Part shown: positions 52,036 to 62,336 of the stretch, piece after piece
How positions within the stretch are numbered: position 1 is the stretch's first letter
Layout: each line of letters starts with the position of its first letter
Assembly (NCBI RefSeq): GCF_029784135.1
Contig: NC_073746.1
Span: 150,509,556-150,573,555 of the forward strand
Origin: Toxorhynchites rutilus septentrionalis
Taxonomy: Eukaryota > Arthropoda > Insecta > Diptera > Culicidae
Direction of reading: 5' to 3'
DNA: 64,000 nt
Notes under the pieces: generated by a model
Databases searched by the model: none
What the model was told of the DNA's origin: nothing
What the model saw: the letters and a program-made list of their open reading frames with translations, nothing else
Position numbers and translations under genes: made by a program

Positions 52036-53319
52036 AAGGGTGAGTCACATCAAATTGCATCACGGAAAAAAACGCTGTAGAAATTTAATTTTTAGGAATT
52101 ATATCTTCAGCTTTCGCTTATAATCAGATAAGAGTGTATAGATCACGTTGGTCGTGCTTCACTGTCAATTTTTCGTAAATTTGGAAAAATGTCGTCGAAC
52201 GAAAAAGAGCGTCGTGAATTAATCCTGCGCACTCATTTCGAGAATCCGGAGTTGTCACATCGGGACATCGGTAAGATGCTGGGAATCGTCCAATCCACGG
52301 TCAGCAGAGTACTAAAACGATACTTCGAGAACCTAACCATCGACCAGAAGGTGAAGAACGGCAAAAATGGATGCTCCGTCAGTGAAAAAGATCACAAGCG
52401 CGTAGTTAAGCAGTTTAGACGTGATCCGAGAAGTTCGGTCCGGGATGTCGCCAATAAGCTGAATTTGTCAAGTTCATTCGTCCAGCGGACCAAGCAGCGG
52501 GAGGGCCTGCGTACATACAAGGTTCAGAAGGCTCCTAACCGCGACGAAAGGCAAAACATGGTGGGGAAGACGCGAGCCCGGAAGCTGTACACCGAAATGC
52601 TGACGAAGCCGCATTGCCTGGTAATGGACGACGAAACCTACGTCAAAGCGGACTTTCGTCAGCTGCCGGGCCTGTTGTTCTTCTCCGCAGAGGACAAATT
52701 CAGCGTTCCGGAGGAGATTCGCAAGCAGAAACTATCCAAGTTTGCCAAAAAGTACATGGTGTGGCAAGCGATCTGCTCTTGCGGAAAGCGGAGCGCCCCC
52801 TTCGTGATGACCGGCACGGTAAACGGGCAGGTTTACCTTAAGGAGTGCCTACAGAAGCGCTTACTACCACTTTTGAAGCAGCACGAGGGCCCGACCATCT
52901 TCTGGCCGGATCTCGCTTCGTGCCACTATTCAAAGGACGTGTTGGAGTGGTGCGAAGCCAACGGGGTTACCTTCGTGCCAAAGGAAATGAACCCGCCCAA
53001 CGCGCCGGAGCTTCGCCTAATAGAGAAATATTGGGCAATTATGAAGCAGGCCCTCCGGAAGAACCCAAAAGTTGTCAAATCGGAGGCGGACTTCATGAGA
53101 AAATGGATTTCTGTTCAAAAAAAACTACAACCTGACGTTGTACAGAACCTTATGGACGGGGTAAAGAGGAAAGTGCGAGCATACGGGCTTGGGTTCGAAG
53201 TATGAATAAAAAGAAAATGCCAAAAGTTGTTTAATAGTTTTTATTTTACTGTCTAAAATTTTCAAAAGGATCGGTCTACTGGGCGAATTTCTACAGCGTT
53301 TTTTCCGTGATGCAATTTG
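52036..53319 (+). mobile_element. ITmD37E transposon, copy 3 (right end clipped)
   Basis: The left repeat 52,036-52,085 follows TA at 52,034-52,035. The right repeat stops after gatgcaatttg at 53,319, lacking the outermost ~15 bp. One base later a TA (53,321-53,322) may be the original duplication. The host retrotransposon reading frame is open on both sides, so the insertion split a formerly continuous ORF. Without its right tip it should no longer be mobile. Confidence 0.92.
52189..53205 (+). CDS. ITmD37E transposase, intact ORF in clipped element
   Basis: 338 codons without stops or frameshifts, the same length as copy 1, with D147, D241 and E279 kept. Differences include ELRLIEKYW (P to L just before the catalytic E), WCEANGVTFVPKE and a few others. 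The DNA-binding region is like copy 1 except for the GIVQS and DQK positions. If transcribed it could supply transposase in trans although its own right terminus is damaged. It lies opposite in orientation to the retrotransposon it interrupts. Confidence 0.93.
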   Translation: MSSNEKERRELILRTHFENPELSHRDIGKMLGIVQSTVSRVLKRYFENLTIDQKVKNGKNGCSVSEKDHKRVVKQFRRDPRSSVRDVANKLNLSSSFVQRTKQREGLRTYKVQKAPNRDERQNMVGKTRARKLYTEMLTKPHCLVMDDETYVKADFRQLPGLLFFSAEDKFSVPEEIRKQKLSKFAKKYMVWQAICSCGKRSAPFVMTGTVNGQVYLKECLQKRLLPLLKQHEGPTIFWPDLASCHYSKDVLEWCEANGVTFVPKEMNPPNAPELRLIEKYWAIMKQALRKNPKVVKSEADFMRKWISVQKKLQPDVVQNLMDGVKRKVRAYGLGFEV

Positions 53320-53322
53320 CTA

Positions 53323-53358
53323 GCTCTCGTGGTGGTTGATGCTCTCGTGGTGGTTGAT
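53323..53358. repeat. 18-bp tandem duplication
   Basis: Two exact copies of gctctcgtggtggttgat lie directly next to the clipped mariner end. They add six codons in frame to the retrotransposon ORF on the - strand. Confidence 0.9.
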
Positions 53359-56300
53359 GTGAGGTTTGGATATCTCTGTGAGATTCGGATGGCTCGATTG
53401 GCAAAGGCTCTGGTGATGAACATTTCGAAGGGAACTTGGCCAGCCTCCGCAAGCAAAGCTTTTATTGGACTGGACTTACGGATTCCTGAGGCATATCTGA
53501 TTACGCTATGGTAGCAAGGCTTTAAATGATCAATTGATTTCCAGGATGCACTGCTGGAGAGTTCAATCCCGTATAGCATTTTTGAGAAGTCGATACTTCT
53601 ACCGATTTTATAAATGGTTTTACGCGCGCTTAAGCGGCTGCGACCACTTATTACCATCGTTAACCGGATACGGCTTTTGATATCTGCTTTTGTCTTTTTG
53701 ATGTGGTCTGTGAATGAAAGTTTGTTATCAATTACAACACCTAGAATTCGAGCTGAATTAACTCGTTTCACAGGTGCACCATTAATTAGGCATGGTTTTA
53801 ATTTTTTCTTGTGACCTTTTAGACTGCAGCAATGAAGTACATTGGATTTTTGTGCTGAAATTTTGAAACCAATTAAATCTGCCCAGCTGTTGATAGCAGA
53901 GATTCCTATCTGGAGTCTTCTGCGTGCAAGCTCAGTGAACGATGCTCGGGCCATAAGCAGTATATCGTCAGCATATGCCAGTATTTCAATATTTGGTGGA
54001 ATAACATCGAAAACTAATTGCATTGCTATTAAGAAGAGAGTTGCCGAAAGAGCAGAGCCCTGTGGTACTCCGTTTTCTTGAACTCGGCTTTCAGATATTG
54101 ACCCTCCGAAGAAAACTTGAAAACTTCGGTTGAGGAGGAAACTTTGAATGATTTCGAAGAGGTAACCTTCGAATCCCCATTGGTGGAGTTGATCTATGAT
54201 ATTATGCTTCCAGGTGGTATCGAATGCTTTGGAAAGATCAAGCAAAGCAAGTTCATTGTGTTGTTTCTTCTGTGTGGAGTCATGAAGAAATTGGTTGAGA
54301 TGGCAGAAATATGTACTTGTGCCTTTTCCTCGACGAAAAGCATGTTGTCTGGGGTCTAGTAGTTGGTGTTCTTCGAGGGTTGTTATCAGTCTTCGGTTAA
54401 TCATCCTTTCAAAAACTTTCCCTAAGCAGCTGAGGAGCGATAGCTATTCACATCACGTTTGTTCTCCTTTGCTTTGGGGATCGGGATTACCATGCCAGCT
54501 TTCCATGAATCTGGAAAGTTTCTGTTTGTCCAGCACTCGTTGAAAATTTGCAAAAGCAGGATTTTCGCATGGTGGGGCAGGTGTCTTATCATCGGGTATT
54601 CGATATTATCCGGGCCGGCTGACTTACCTTTGGACCTTTTAAGGGCCCAAGGCAGCTCGTCCATGGAGAAAGGTTTGTTGTATTCGTGCTGTTGACCTGT
54701 AGCAGAGGGAAACACTTCTAGTTCTGCTTTGGCTTTGATAGTCTTAAAGGCGTTGGTGTAATTCGAAGTGGATGAAGATTTGGCGAAATGATCTGCCAGA
54801 TGTTCGGCTATGGTCTTCAGTAGTAATACCGTTGATCTCAATGGAATAGCAGTAAGAAGCTTTCCTGCCACTGAGAGCGTTGACCTTGTTCCATAGTTCT
54901 TTTGTAGATGTTGAAGGATTAAATTCATTAAGAAATTCAGTCCAACTTTGGGTTTTTGCTTCGGCTATTGCTTTTCTGGCTTTAGCTCTAGCTTCCTGAA
55001 AATTGGATAAAGCGATCCTTTTGCTGTCGCTTCCATCTGGAAGACGTTTGAGAAGACGAAGCAGTTTTCTTCTTTTTTTGATGGCAAGTGCTACTTCGTT
55101 ATTTCACCAGGGGACAGCCTTGCGACCGGGGTTTCCACTTGTTCTGTAGATATTTACTTCTACAGCAGAGAGAATGGCTTGAGTAAAATCATCTACAGAG
55201 TAGCTTATGTGTGCTTGAAGTAAGCTGTCAATTGTAGATTCGAAGCCTTTCCAGTTGGCTGATTGGTATTTCCATTTTCTGCGAAGAGTAATATTGGGAT
55301 TCCTTGTTAATGTTCTGATATGAATTGGGAAGTGATCACTTCCTCTGAGGTCATTGTCAACAAACCAATTTAGTCGGGGTGCCAGTTCCCATGAAGCAAA
55401 CGTGAGATCGAGGGCAGACGTTGATCCAAGACGTGGATCGAGTCTGGTATGTTGATGATAATGAGGTTCAGTTTTTGGACGATTCTGAGAATCGTATTAC
55501 CTCTTGCATCACATTTTTTTCCTCCCCAGGAAGTATGGTGTGCGTTGAAGTCACTCATGATAATAAATGGGTGTGGTAATTGTTTGAAAGCATTTAACAA
55601 ATCAACTTCAAAATCATTGATATTGTGCTGAAGGGATATGTATATTGAAGCAAGGTTTACCTGGAAAGGTCCCTTGAGTTGGACTGCACATATATGTAGT
55701 GGTGATGTTATGCGGATCACAGTATGAGGAAGGTGACTTAGGACAGCGAGGCAAGTCCCTCCTTGTTGGGAAGATAGTCCATCACGAAAATACCATATGA
55801 ATTTGCCTCCTAGGGCACTATTCATGTCTGTACCAGTCGGTACTTTAGTTTCTTGGAAGGCTAGGGTTAGGGGGAGATGTTTCTCTTCCGCTAACATTAA
55901 TTTTATTTCGTTCATTGAACTGAAAAGCCCACGCAAGTTCCATTGAATGGAAAGTTTGCGATTAGGGAAAGGGTCTCGAGACGATGGTGTATGATTAGAT
56001 GGGGGATTGAATGTTAGGATTGGAAGGAGGGAAGTGGACTGAGGTGTTGAGAATTAATTGGAGATTGGTGGAGTAGAATCAATTGAAATTAGTTGTGGTT
56101 GGGTTTTTCACCCTTGGAATGTTTGGGTTTTAGTCTCGGATCATTTTTGGAAACATTAGCAATTGGTTTGTTGGTAGTAGGATTCGCTTGCAATGCGTTG
56201 TCTTCCCTTTTATACATACCGTGCCTATGCGACGCAACCCTGCCGCCCATATTTCACCCGCTTTGCGGTTTGCTCCAACCCTGCATCGCCCAACCCAATT

Positions 56301-56520
56301 ACACAGCATGAGCTCTCGCTCCTTCGGTATTCTGTCAGCGGTGAAGGTAAGACGTGTGCTCTGCGGCCAAAAAGCATAAAGCATCTCCGAAATGGCTGGT
56401 CTTTTGGTGGCTAAAATCGCACATTGGCGATCCTGCCATGAGCTGGAATTTTCTGACAGTACAGCTACTTGTGTTCGTCGCAGCTAATCAACCGTTTTGT
56501 CGATTATTTTAGTGTGGTGT

Positions 56521-58256
56521 AGAGTAAATTGACCAGATGGTCAGAGGTCTAACGCGGGACACAAAAAACAACACGTTATGTGAACATAAACCATAGTTTA
56601 GCGAGTCTAAACTGATCAGTATTATTTCTTTCTGAGTATCGGCACTCAGTTGTGATTTTTCGGTGGTTTAGATTTTGTTTACACCCGAACATCACTCGCT
56701 CAATCAGAGCATTTACGCATTTACGCAGAGCATTTACGATTCAAATTCTACAATTTTCTTCAAATTACCGAATGGAATGCTCGAAAATTCCAAATTCATT
56801 TTTCATCGATTTTAGTGTTACCGTATGCATTAAAAAAAATGGACTAATTTTGGATGGCGATGAAAAATAATTTATAGAAACAAATTTTCTTTAAATCTTT
56901 CGTTTATTAAGTCTACAACAAAAATGATTCAAGGCTGTTGATTCGCTGCAGCAGCACTGTCAAGCAACTTGATGATTTTTCCATACTGCAAGCTTCCACC
57001 CCACAGCGAAGAGTTGGACATCCTGAGGCACTTCGTGTCCGCCAGATATAGCCGATCTAGTATTTACAATATCATCTCTTTGCCGCTCCTTAAGCCGGGA
57101 GATCGAAGCAACCAGCCAAACGGTGGTGAAGAATCTGGCCAAAATGGATGTCCATTTTATGCGGAAGCGTCAAACGAGACCGGCCGTATCTGAGCAGCAG
57201 GCAGCACCCAGAATGAGTAGCTTGAGGTGCTGGTGAAAAACTTCTTTCCGGCGAAAGAAGTGAAAAACTTCTTTTCGTACTCATAATAAAAGACGAAACG
57301 TACTTGATGCTAGAATTCAACGAATGGCAGGGGACCGGGTACTTTACGTTCCCCAGGTAGGCGAGGACGTCGAATATATTAAGTTCATTAAGTTCTCGAA
57401 GAAGGTCCTTCTCTGACAGACGTGAAGGGAATGTCCAAGCCGTTCTTCTTTCGAGTCATATGGTGAACGGGGAGATATATAGTACGAAGTGTTTGCCGGA
57501 GTTGGGATGGTGATGTGATCTTTATGCTGAACCTGGGATAAGTCTATTATGCCAAAAGATCACTGGAGGATGGATCGGCTGGAGATAAACATTATCGCGA
57601 AGACCACCAACTTTCTCAACATTCCCCAGCTGCGCTCGATAGAAAACTTTTGGGCGAATGGCCAAAATAGAGAGACAGACGACCACCAAAGCCACGAAAA
57701 GGTAAAATAACACGCCGATATACATCTTTTCATCGGCCATGGCTCAGGTTCTGGCCAACTTCCGTAAGACCGCACAGCGTTTCATTTACGATACTTCATC
57801 AAACAACTCTGCCTCTTCCTGTCGAGTATACACTAGTTCTTCCGGCTTATTTAAAACGTTAAGCCCTGACCGAGCTAGGGGACCAAAGATGAACTTTTCG
57901 TCTGACTCACGTTGGTCCCTGCGGATCAATAGGGGACTTTTATAAAAACCATTTTCCAATTTTGTTGCTGTCGCTTCCAGTTGACACTCTCTAAACAAAA
58001 AGCCCAATGTCGGTGCGATGAAACCAGCTCAACGTATTAATCTTTGGATGCATTAGAAGCGCTCTTGAACAGTCTGCCAAATAAAAGTTTTTTTTGAGGT
58101 TCATCCATTTAAGAAAATCAACATGATCAGATTATGATATTTATTGCGCGCAGATTATGAAATATATTGATATCGTTTCTTTTGCCAAATGCGGGACGTT
58201 TCGCGGGACGGAATTTTACGCGGGACATTTTGTTGAAATGCGGGACGTCTGGTCAG
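56521..58256. mobile_element. Possible composite element with inverted ends
   Basis: The left end (taaattgaccagatggtcag) and the right end (gcgggacgtctggtcag, reverse complement ctgaccagacgtcccgc) are related inverted sequences. Near-identical 13-bp flanks, TTTAGTGTGGTGT (56,508-56,520) and TTTAGTGTAGTGT (58,257-58,269), could be a target duplication. Several 'gcgggac' repeats lie near both ends. The inside holds a decayed D37E-like transposase. Confidence 0.4.
56960..57720 (+). pseudogene. Decayed D37E-type Tc1/mariner transposase
   Basis: Readable + strand pieces are DETYLMLEFNEWQGTGYFT at ~57,293-57,349, FIKFSKKVLL at ~57,386, YYAKRSLED at ~57,546, and RLEINIIAKTTNFLN then PQLRSIENFWAN at ~57,577-57,660. 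They fall in the same order as MDDETYVKADFRQLPG, KLSKFVKKYM, CHYSKNVLEW and ELRPIEKYWAI of the intact ITmD37E enzyme. Stops and frameshifts are numerous. It is much older than the three good copies. Confidence 0.7.
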
Positions 58257-58483
58257 TTTAGTGTAGTGTGAAAACGCAAAAAAAATCGAAAATCGTCCCA
58301 TCATTGTGATTTTTGGGTTATCGCCTGTAGCTAGAAAGATGGTTGAATACGAGTATTTTTTTCTCACAAAATTGCGTTTGTTTGTTGAATGAGGGGAAAA
58401 TGTGTAGTGATGTACATTTTTTGTTTGAAATGTGTAGTGATGTACATTGTTGATGGAACGGATCGTAATCGTGTTCATTAAAA

Positions 58484-59060
58484 GCGGATCGCGACGACCG
58501 CGCTTGGTGCTATTAAAAACGTATCGTGACGACCGCGCAAGGTGTAATTAAAAGCGGATCGTGACGACCGCGCTTGGTAATAATAACAGTGGATCGTGAC
58601 GACCGTTCCTGGTGTTATAAAAAGCGGATCGTGATGACCGCGCTAGATTTAATTAAAAGCGGATCGCGACGACCGCGCTTGGTATTATTAAAAGCGGATC
58701 ATGACGACCGCGCTTGGTGTTATTAAAAGCGGATCGCGACGACCGCGTTTGGTGTTATTGAAAGCGGATCGTGATGACGGATGCGGATGCGGATCGAGAC
58801 GACCGCAGTATCTATAGCGGATCGAAACGACCGCAGAGTTTGTAATGGATCGAGACGACCGTGCTTTGAATATTTGTAGCGGATCGAGACGACCGCAAAG
58901 TTTGTAACGGATCGAGACGACCACGCTTTGAGTGTTTTTAGTGGATCGAGACGACTGCGTTTTTATTCAAAGAGCGGAACACGAAGGTTAGAACGAATGA
59001 TAGAGGATTCAGACGACCGCGTTTGATAGATGTGATACACGATGGAGAATCGAGATCACC
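58484..59060. repeat. 35-bp minisatellite with degenerating continuation
   Basis: Nine units start exactly every 35 bp at 58,484, 58,519, 58,554, 58,589, 58,624, 58,659, 58,694, 58,729 and 58,764. Each opens with gcggatcgygacgaccgcg and closes with ttattaaaa. From 58,790 the same core continues at irregular 26-35-bp spacing (gcggatcgagacgaccgc and variants) for about eight more copies to ~59,060. 35 is not a multiple of three, so it is not coding. Confidence 0.93.
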
Positions 59061-59106
59061 ACGCAAAAAACGTGATAGATTCTGAAAATATTTTGAGAAA
59101 GCGAGT

Positions 59107-59535
59107 TTGGTCAACCAGTATGACGAAAGATGCGGAGGAATAGATGAAGCCTTTCATTTTTGCACAATCACCAGAGAACTTCATGAACCGTTGAAAAAAA
59201 AAGTCGTGATCAGAGTGTCTGTAAATGGAATAAAATACCGGGAGGAATTAAACGCGGCAGTTCATGCATATAAAGCTGCTGCGCATTCCGTTAAAAGTAT
59301 ACGCCAGAGGAGGTAACGGAAATTCAGATGCGGATTCCCTGATTTGCTGTGTAAAAACAACTTTCGATGATAACTCGCTCGACCCGAGGGATCGGAATCC
59401 AAAAATCGACGCAAAAGCTCGAAAAGACGCAAGGCGGAGAGCTCGTCAATGTCGTTTTAAATTAGGCGAGACAGTCGTTGTTGAACGTCAGACTTGTGCA
59501 AAAGAAGAATCACGATTCGACCCCAGTAAGTATTA
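59107..59535 (+). pseudogene. Gypsy-type integrase C-terminal fragment
   Basis: The + strand pieces YREELNAAVHAYKAAAHSV and CRFKLGETVVVERQ, KEESRFDPSKY resemble the end of Ty3/gypsy-type integrase cores and the following C-terminal module, in two frames. The frame continues past the mariner insertion at 60,820-60,900 (YDVVRNMIQNGIRVMILRAK). No reverse transcriptase or LTR is recognised. It is described as a fragment only. Confidence 0.55.
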
Positions 59536-60817
59536 GGCTGTCAAAAAAGTCCTGCGGTATTTTTTTGAATTTTCATTTGTTCATAAAATTAGTTACAATC
59601 ATCTGTTTTAAGTCAAATATGCGCCATTTTGTTCGATGACTTGTTCCCAACGAGATGCCAACTTCATAATACCCCTGTTATAGAAGCTCGCTTCCTTATT
59701 GGCAAAAAACTCGGATAGGCAATTATCACAGGCCTCTTTTGTGGCTAACTTCTGACTACCTAGCTCGTTCGCCATGGACAAAAACAGGTGGTAGTCACTT
59801 GGTGCAAGGTCCAGACTATACGGCGGATGCAAAAGAACCTCCCATCCGAACTCCCGGATCTTCTGGCGCGTCACCAAAGAAGTGTGTGGCCTGGCGTTGT
59901 CCTGATGGAAGACAATGCGGCCTCTGTTTATCAAAGATGGCCTCTTCTTCATGAGTGCTACCTTCAGGCGGTCCAGTTGTTGACAGTACAGGTCCGAATT
60001 GAGCGATTGGCCATAGGGAAGCAGCTCATAATAGATTATTCCTTGACAATCCCACCAAACACACAGCAGAACCTTCCTGGCCGTTAATGAGGGCTTGGCC
60101 ACCGTCTGAGCCGCTTCAGCGGGCTTCGACCACGATCGTTTGCGCTTCACGTTGTCGTAAGTGACCCACTTTCCATCGCCAGTCACCATCCGCTTCAGAA
60201 ACGGGTCGATTTTGTTGCGATTCAGTAGCGATTCACATGCGTCGATACAGTCAAAGATGTTTTTTGCGTCAATGTGTGTGGCACCCATACATCGAGCTTC
60301 TTTGTGGATCCAAGCTTCTTCAAATGGTTAATAACGGTTTGATGACTTATCCCCAAATCTTGGCCGATGCTACGGCTGCTACTATGCCGGTCTTTCTCGG
60401 CTAATTCAGCGATTTTGTCGCAATTTTCGACGACAGGCCTTCCGGAGCGTGGCGCATCTTCGACGACCTCTACACCAGAACGAAAACGTTGAAACCATCG
60501 TTGTGCGGTGGAAATGAAAACTGTATCGGGTCCATAAACTGCACAAATTTTATTGGCAGCTTGAGATGCATTTTTGCCTTTGTCATAGTAGTACTGTAAA
60601 ATATGTCGGATTTTCTCTTTATTTTTTTTTGCTCCATATTTGCGACACTATAACTCACGAACGACTTAACCAAACAAATCACTGTCACTGTTATCATTAT
60701 AGTGCGCAAAAATACCTTTCCAACAAGCTATAGTATGACTCGATACAATGAATACAACTAGAACTACGCGCTTACAACGACACCTCGCGGAAATACCGCA
60801 GGATTTTTTTGACAGCC
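59536..60817 (-). mobile_element. Mariner (D34D) transposon, complete ends
   Basis: A 1,282-bp element begins GGCTGTCAAAAAAGTCCTGC at the left end. The right-end reverse complement is GGCTGTCAAAAAAATCCTGC. TA duplications lie at 59,534-59,535 and 60,818-60,819. Removing the element and one TA rejoins the gypsy-like reading frame, confirming the target site. Confidence 0.93.
59608..60637 (-). pseudogene. Mariner transposase with two homopolymer frameshifts
   Basis: The ATG at 60,637 is followed by an A-run (60,622-60,630) that shifts frame. The helix-turn-helix part then reads in a second frame (ASQAANKICAVYG, AQRWFQRFRSG, SGRPVVENCDKIAELAEKD, ISHQTVINHLKKLG, LDVWVPH). Another A-run at 60,260-60,265 shifts into the catalytic frame (VTGDGKWVTYD, HQDNARPHTS, PPYSLDLAPSDYHLF). 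There are 34 residues between the second and third aspartates (D34D). VTGDGK has G where mariners usually have E. Otherwise the sequence is well kept, so inactivation is recent. Confidence 0.92.
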
Positions 60818-60989
60818 TAATATGATGTTGTCCGAAATATGATTCAGAACGGTATACGAGTTATGATTTTGCGCGCTAAATGTCCAAACCAAAATACCTT
60901 TTTCTGAGCTTTTTCTTTTTCTTTTTCTGAGTGATTGTTTCTGTTGCAGTTGTTTTCTGGGGCGACTTTTTTCGGTCACGGCTTCCATA

Positions 60990-61560
60990 ATACGTAGGGG
61001 AAGTGGGGGCATAGTGGGCACCCTAAGGAATATACCCATTTCCAGCGCCCGCATATCGATTTAATTCCCGTTTCTTGAAGAACATTATAGTTCAACTCAT
61101 TGTTCTTCAAGATAGCAAACGACTTTTACTATAAAAATTCAAAATAGTACACTTTTCATCATTAGAAAAAAAGGTGAAAAATCGAACTTATTTTTTGCTT
61201 GGAGGTAAAGTGGTCACCTAATGGGGGCAAAGTGGTCACCCGCACATATCAAGCTAAATGGGATAGATTTATGGTTTTTTTTTCGTCCAAATTTGTTCAA
61301 ATCATATTTGTTATAGTAGGTACATGTATGAAATAAGCTTATCCTATTTACCTAGAGTCTCAATTTAAATTTTCTCTTGCATACAAAAACGTAGTAAGAA
61401 ACACATAACGTTCCGCATAATGAGGTTTGGTTTAGTTAGAGTGGCATATTTATCCAGGGTCAAAGCCACAAAAGGTTCTTCTTCAAGAGCAGAATGTGAT
61501 GATATATATCAGCTTTAGTAAACAGAACATTGTAAGTTGTTATTCTTCTATGACCACTTT
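60990..61560 (+). repeat. Dispersed repeat shared with 33,822-34,165
   Basis: 'gtggtcacc' and 'ggggcaaagtgg' phrases are followed by the stretch shared in reverse with 33,822-34,165. It is non-coding. 61,560-61,885 has nothing recognisable. Confidence 0.55.
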
Positions 61561-61885
61561 GCCCCCAAACATGAAAATAATTTCTATGCTAATTAATCGC
61601 TGAAATTAAACAAAATATCTGTTCACCTCTCCTAGAATATGTAAACATTCGTCCAAACTGATGATTTGTCCAACATATCAGATTGAATAAACTAAATTTC
61701 ACGAGAAATTCCTTAGATACCATGCGCACAGAACTACGGTCGAATGGCTATCGAGAGAGTAATTTCTGTTTCTATTTGTGTTTTGACATGCGACAGCTCT
61801 ACTGAAGTACAGGGTGACTCGAAAGTCATTAAATTCTTCAAACATAAGGTGACTATCAATACGACATATATCGTCAATAGTTATA

Positions 61886-62336
61886 CTACTAAGGCTCATT
61901 AGCATTTTAGCTGTAACAGAGCCGGGTTTAATCGTGTACATGTACATATGTTTATGTTATGTTTGTAAATTACACAGTAGTTAGTAGTAGCCATTTAGGC
62001 GTTGAGTTTTCTGTTCCATTATTTTATGGTAAATTACACAGTAGTAGCCATTTAGGCGTAAGAGTATTCTTTCTGTTCTTCCATTGTTCAGCAGACTGGA
62101 CAGCGGAGACAGTTGATATGATCATTGTTATTAATAGAACAACAGCCTGATGTTTCTTGCAGAGCAGAGAAGTTGTATGGATGAATCGATCTTTGTTCCA
62201 CCGTGGATCGATTTCCATCGCTGATGATGGTTGCGTGGACGTAGTTGTTCTATAACAACACAAAGATGGTCAATTGAGGGCCCTGAGTTTGAACTCACGA
62301 TCGATAGCTTGGTAAGCGAACGCGTAACCTCCTTAG
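61886..62336 (-). mobile_element. tRNA-derived SINE (longer family), copy 2
   Basis: On the - strand it reads acgcgttcgcttaccaagc, a box B-like gagttcaaactcaggg, and a body that follows 40,470-40,930 to the end 'ggctctgttacagctaaaat'. The 5' head before 'cgcgttcgc' differs from copy 1. Internal repeats of 'gtaattaca' and 'gtagccatttaggcg' suggest a small tandem duplication. Its target duplication was not identified. Confidence 0.8.

Larger units (their letters stand above)
51175..55990 (-). mobile_element. RNase H-bearing non-LTR retrotransposon, interrupted
   Basis: On the - strand: endonuclease (from ~55,945, WNLRGLFSSMNE; FIIMSDFNAHHTSWGG; RGSDHFPI at ~55,340), linker, RT (54,928-~53,325: GKSAGPDNIEYPMI, HAFRRGKGTSTYF, LLDLSKAFDTTW, GVPQGSALS, LAYADDILLMA), RNase H (52,035-51,516: FTDGSVDG, SAEIAALLVAI, FSDSYSS, WIPGHCGIQGNELADRLAKE), and C-terminal CTWC...H...C (51,456-51,175). 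Frameshifts lie near 55,420 and 54,430 (RSIALLSCLGK region), with a break near 51,490. A complete ITmD37E ORF splits RT from RNase H. I/Jockey-group; the exact clade is not assigned. No ORF1 is recognised upstream. Confidence 0.88.

Noticed and set aside
58484..59060. CRISPR array
   Set aside because: It is a contiguous tandem repeat with no unique spacers, in a eukaryotic genome.
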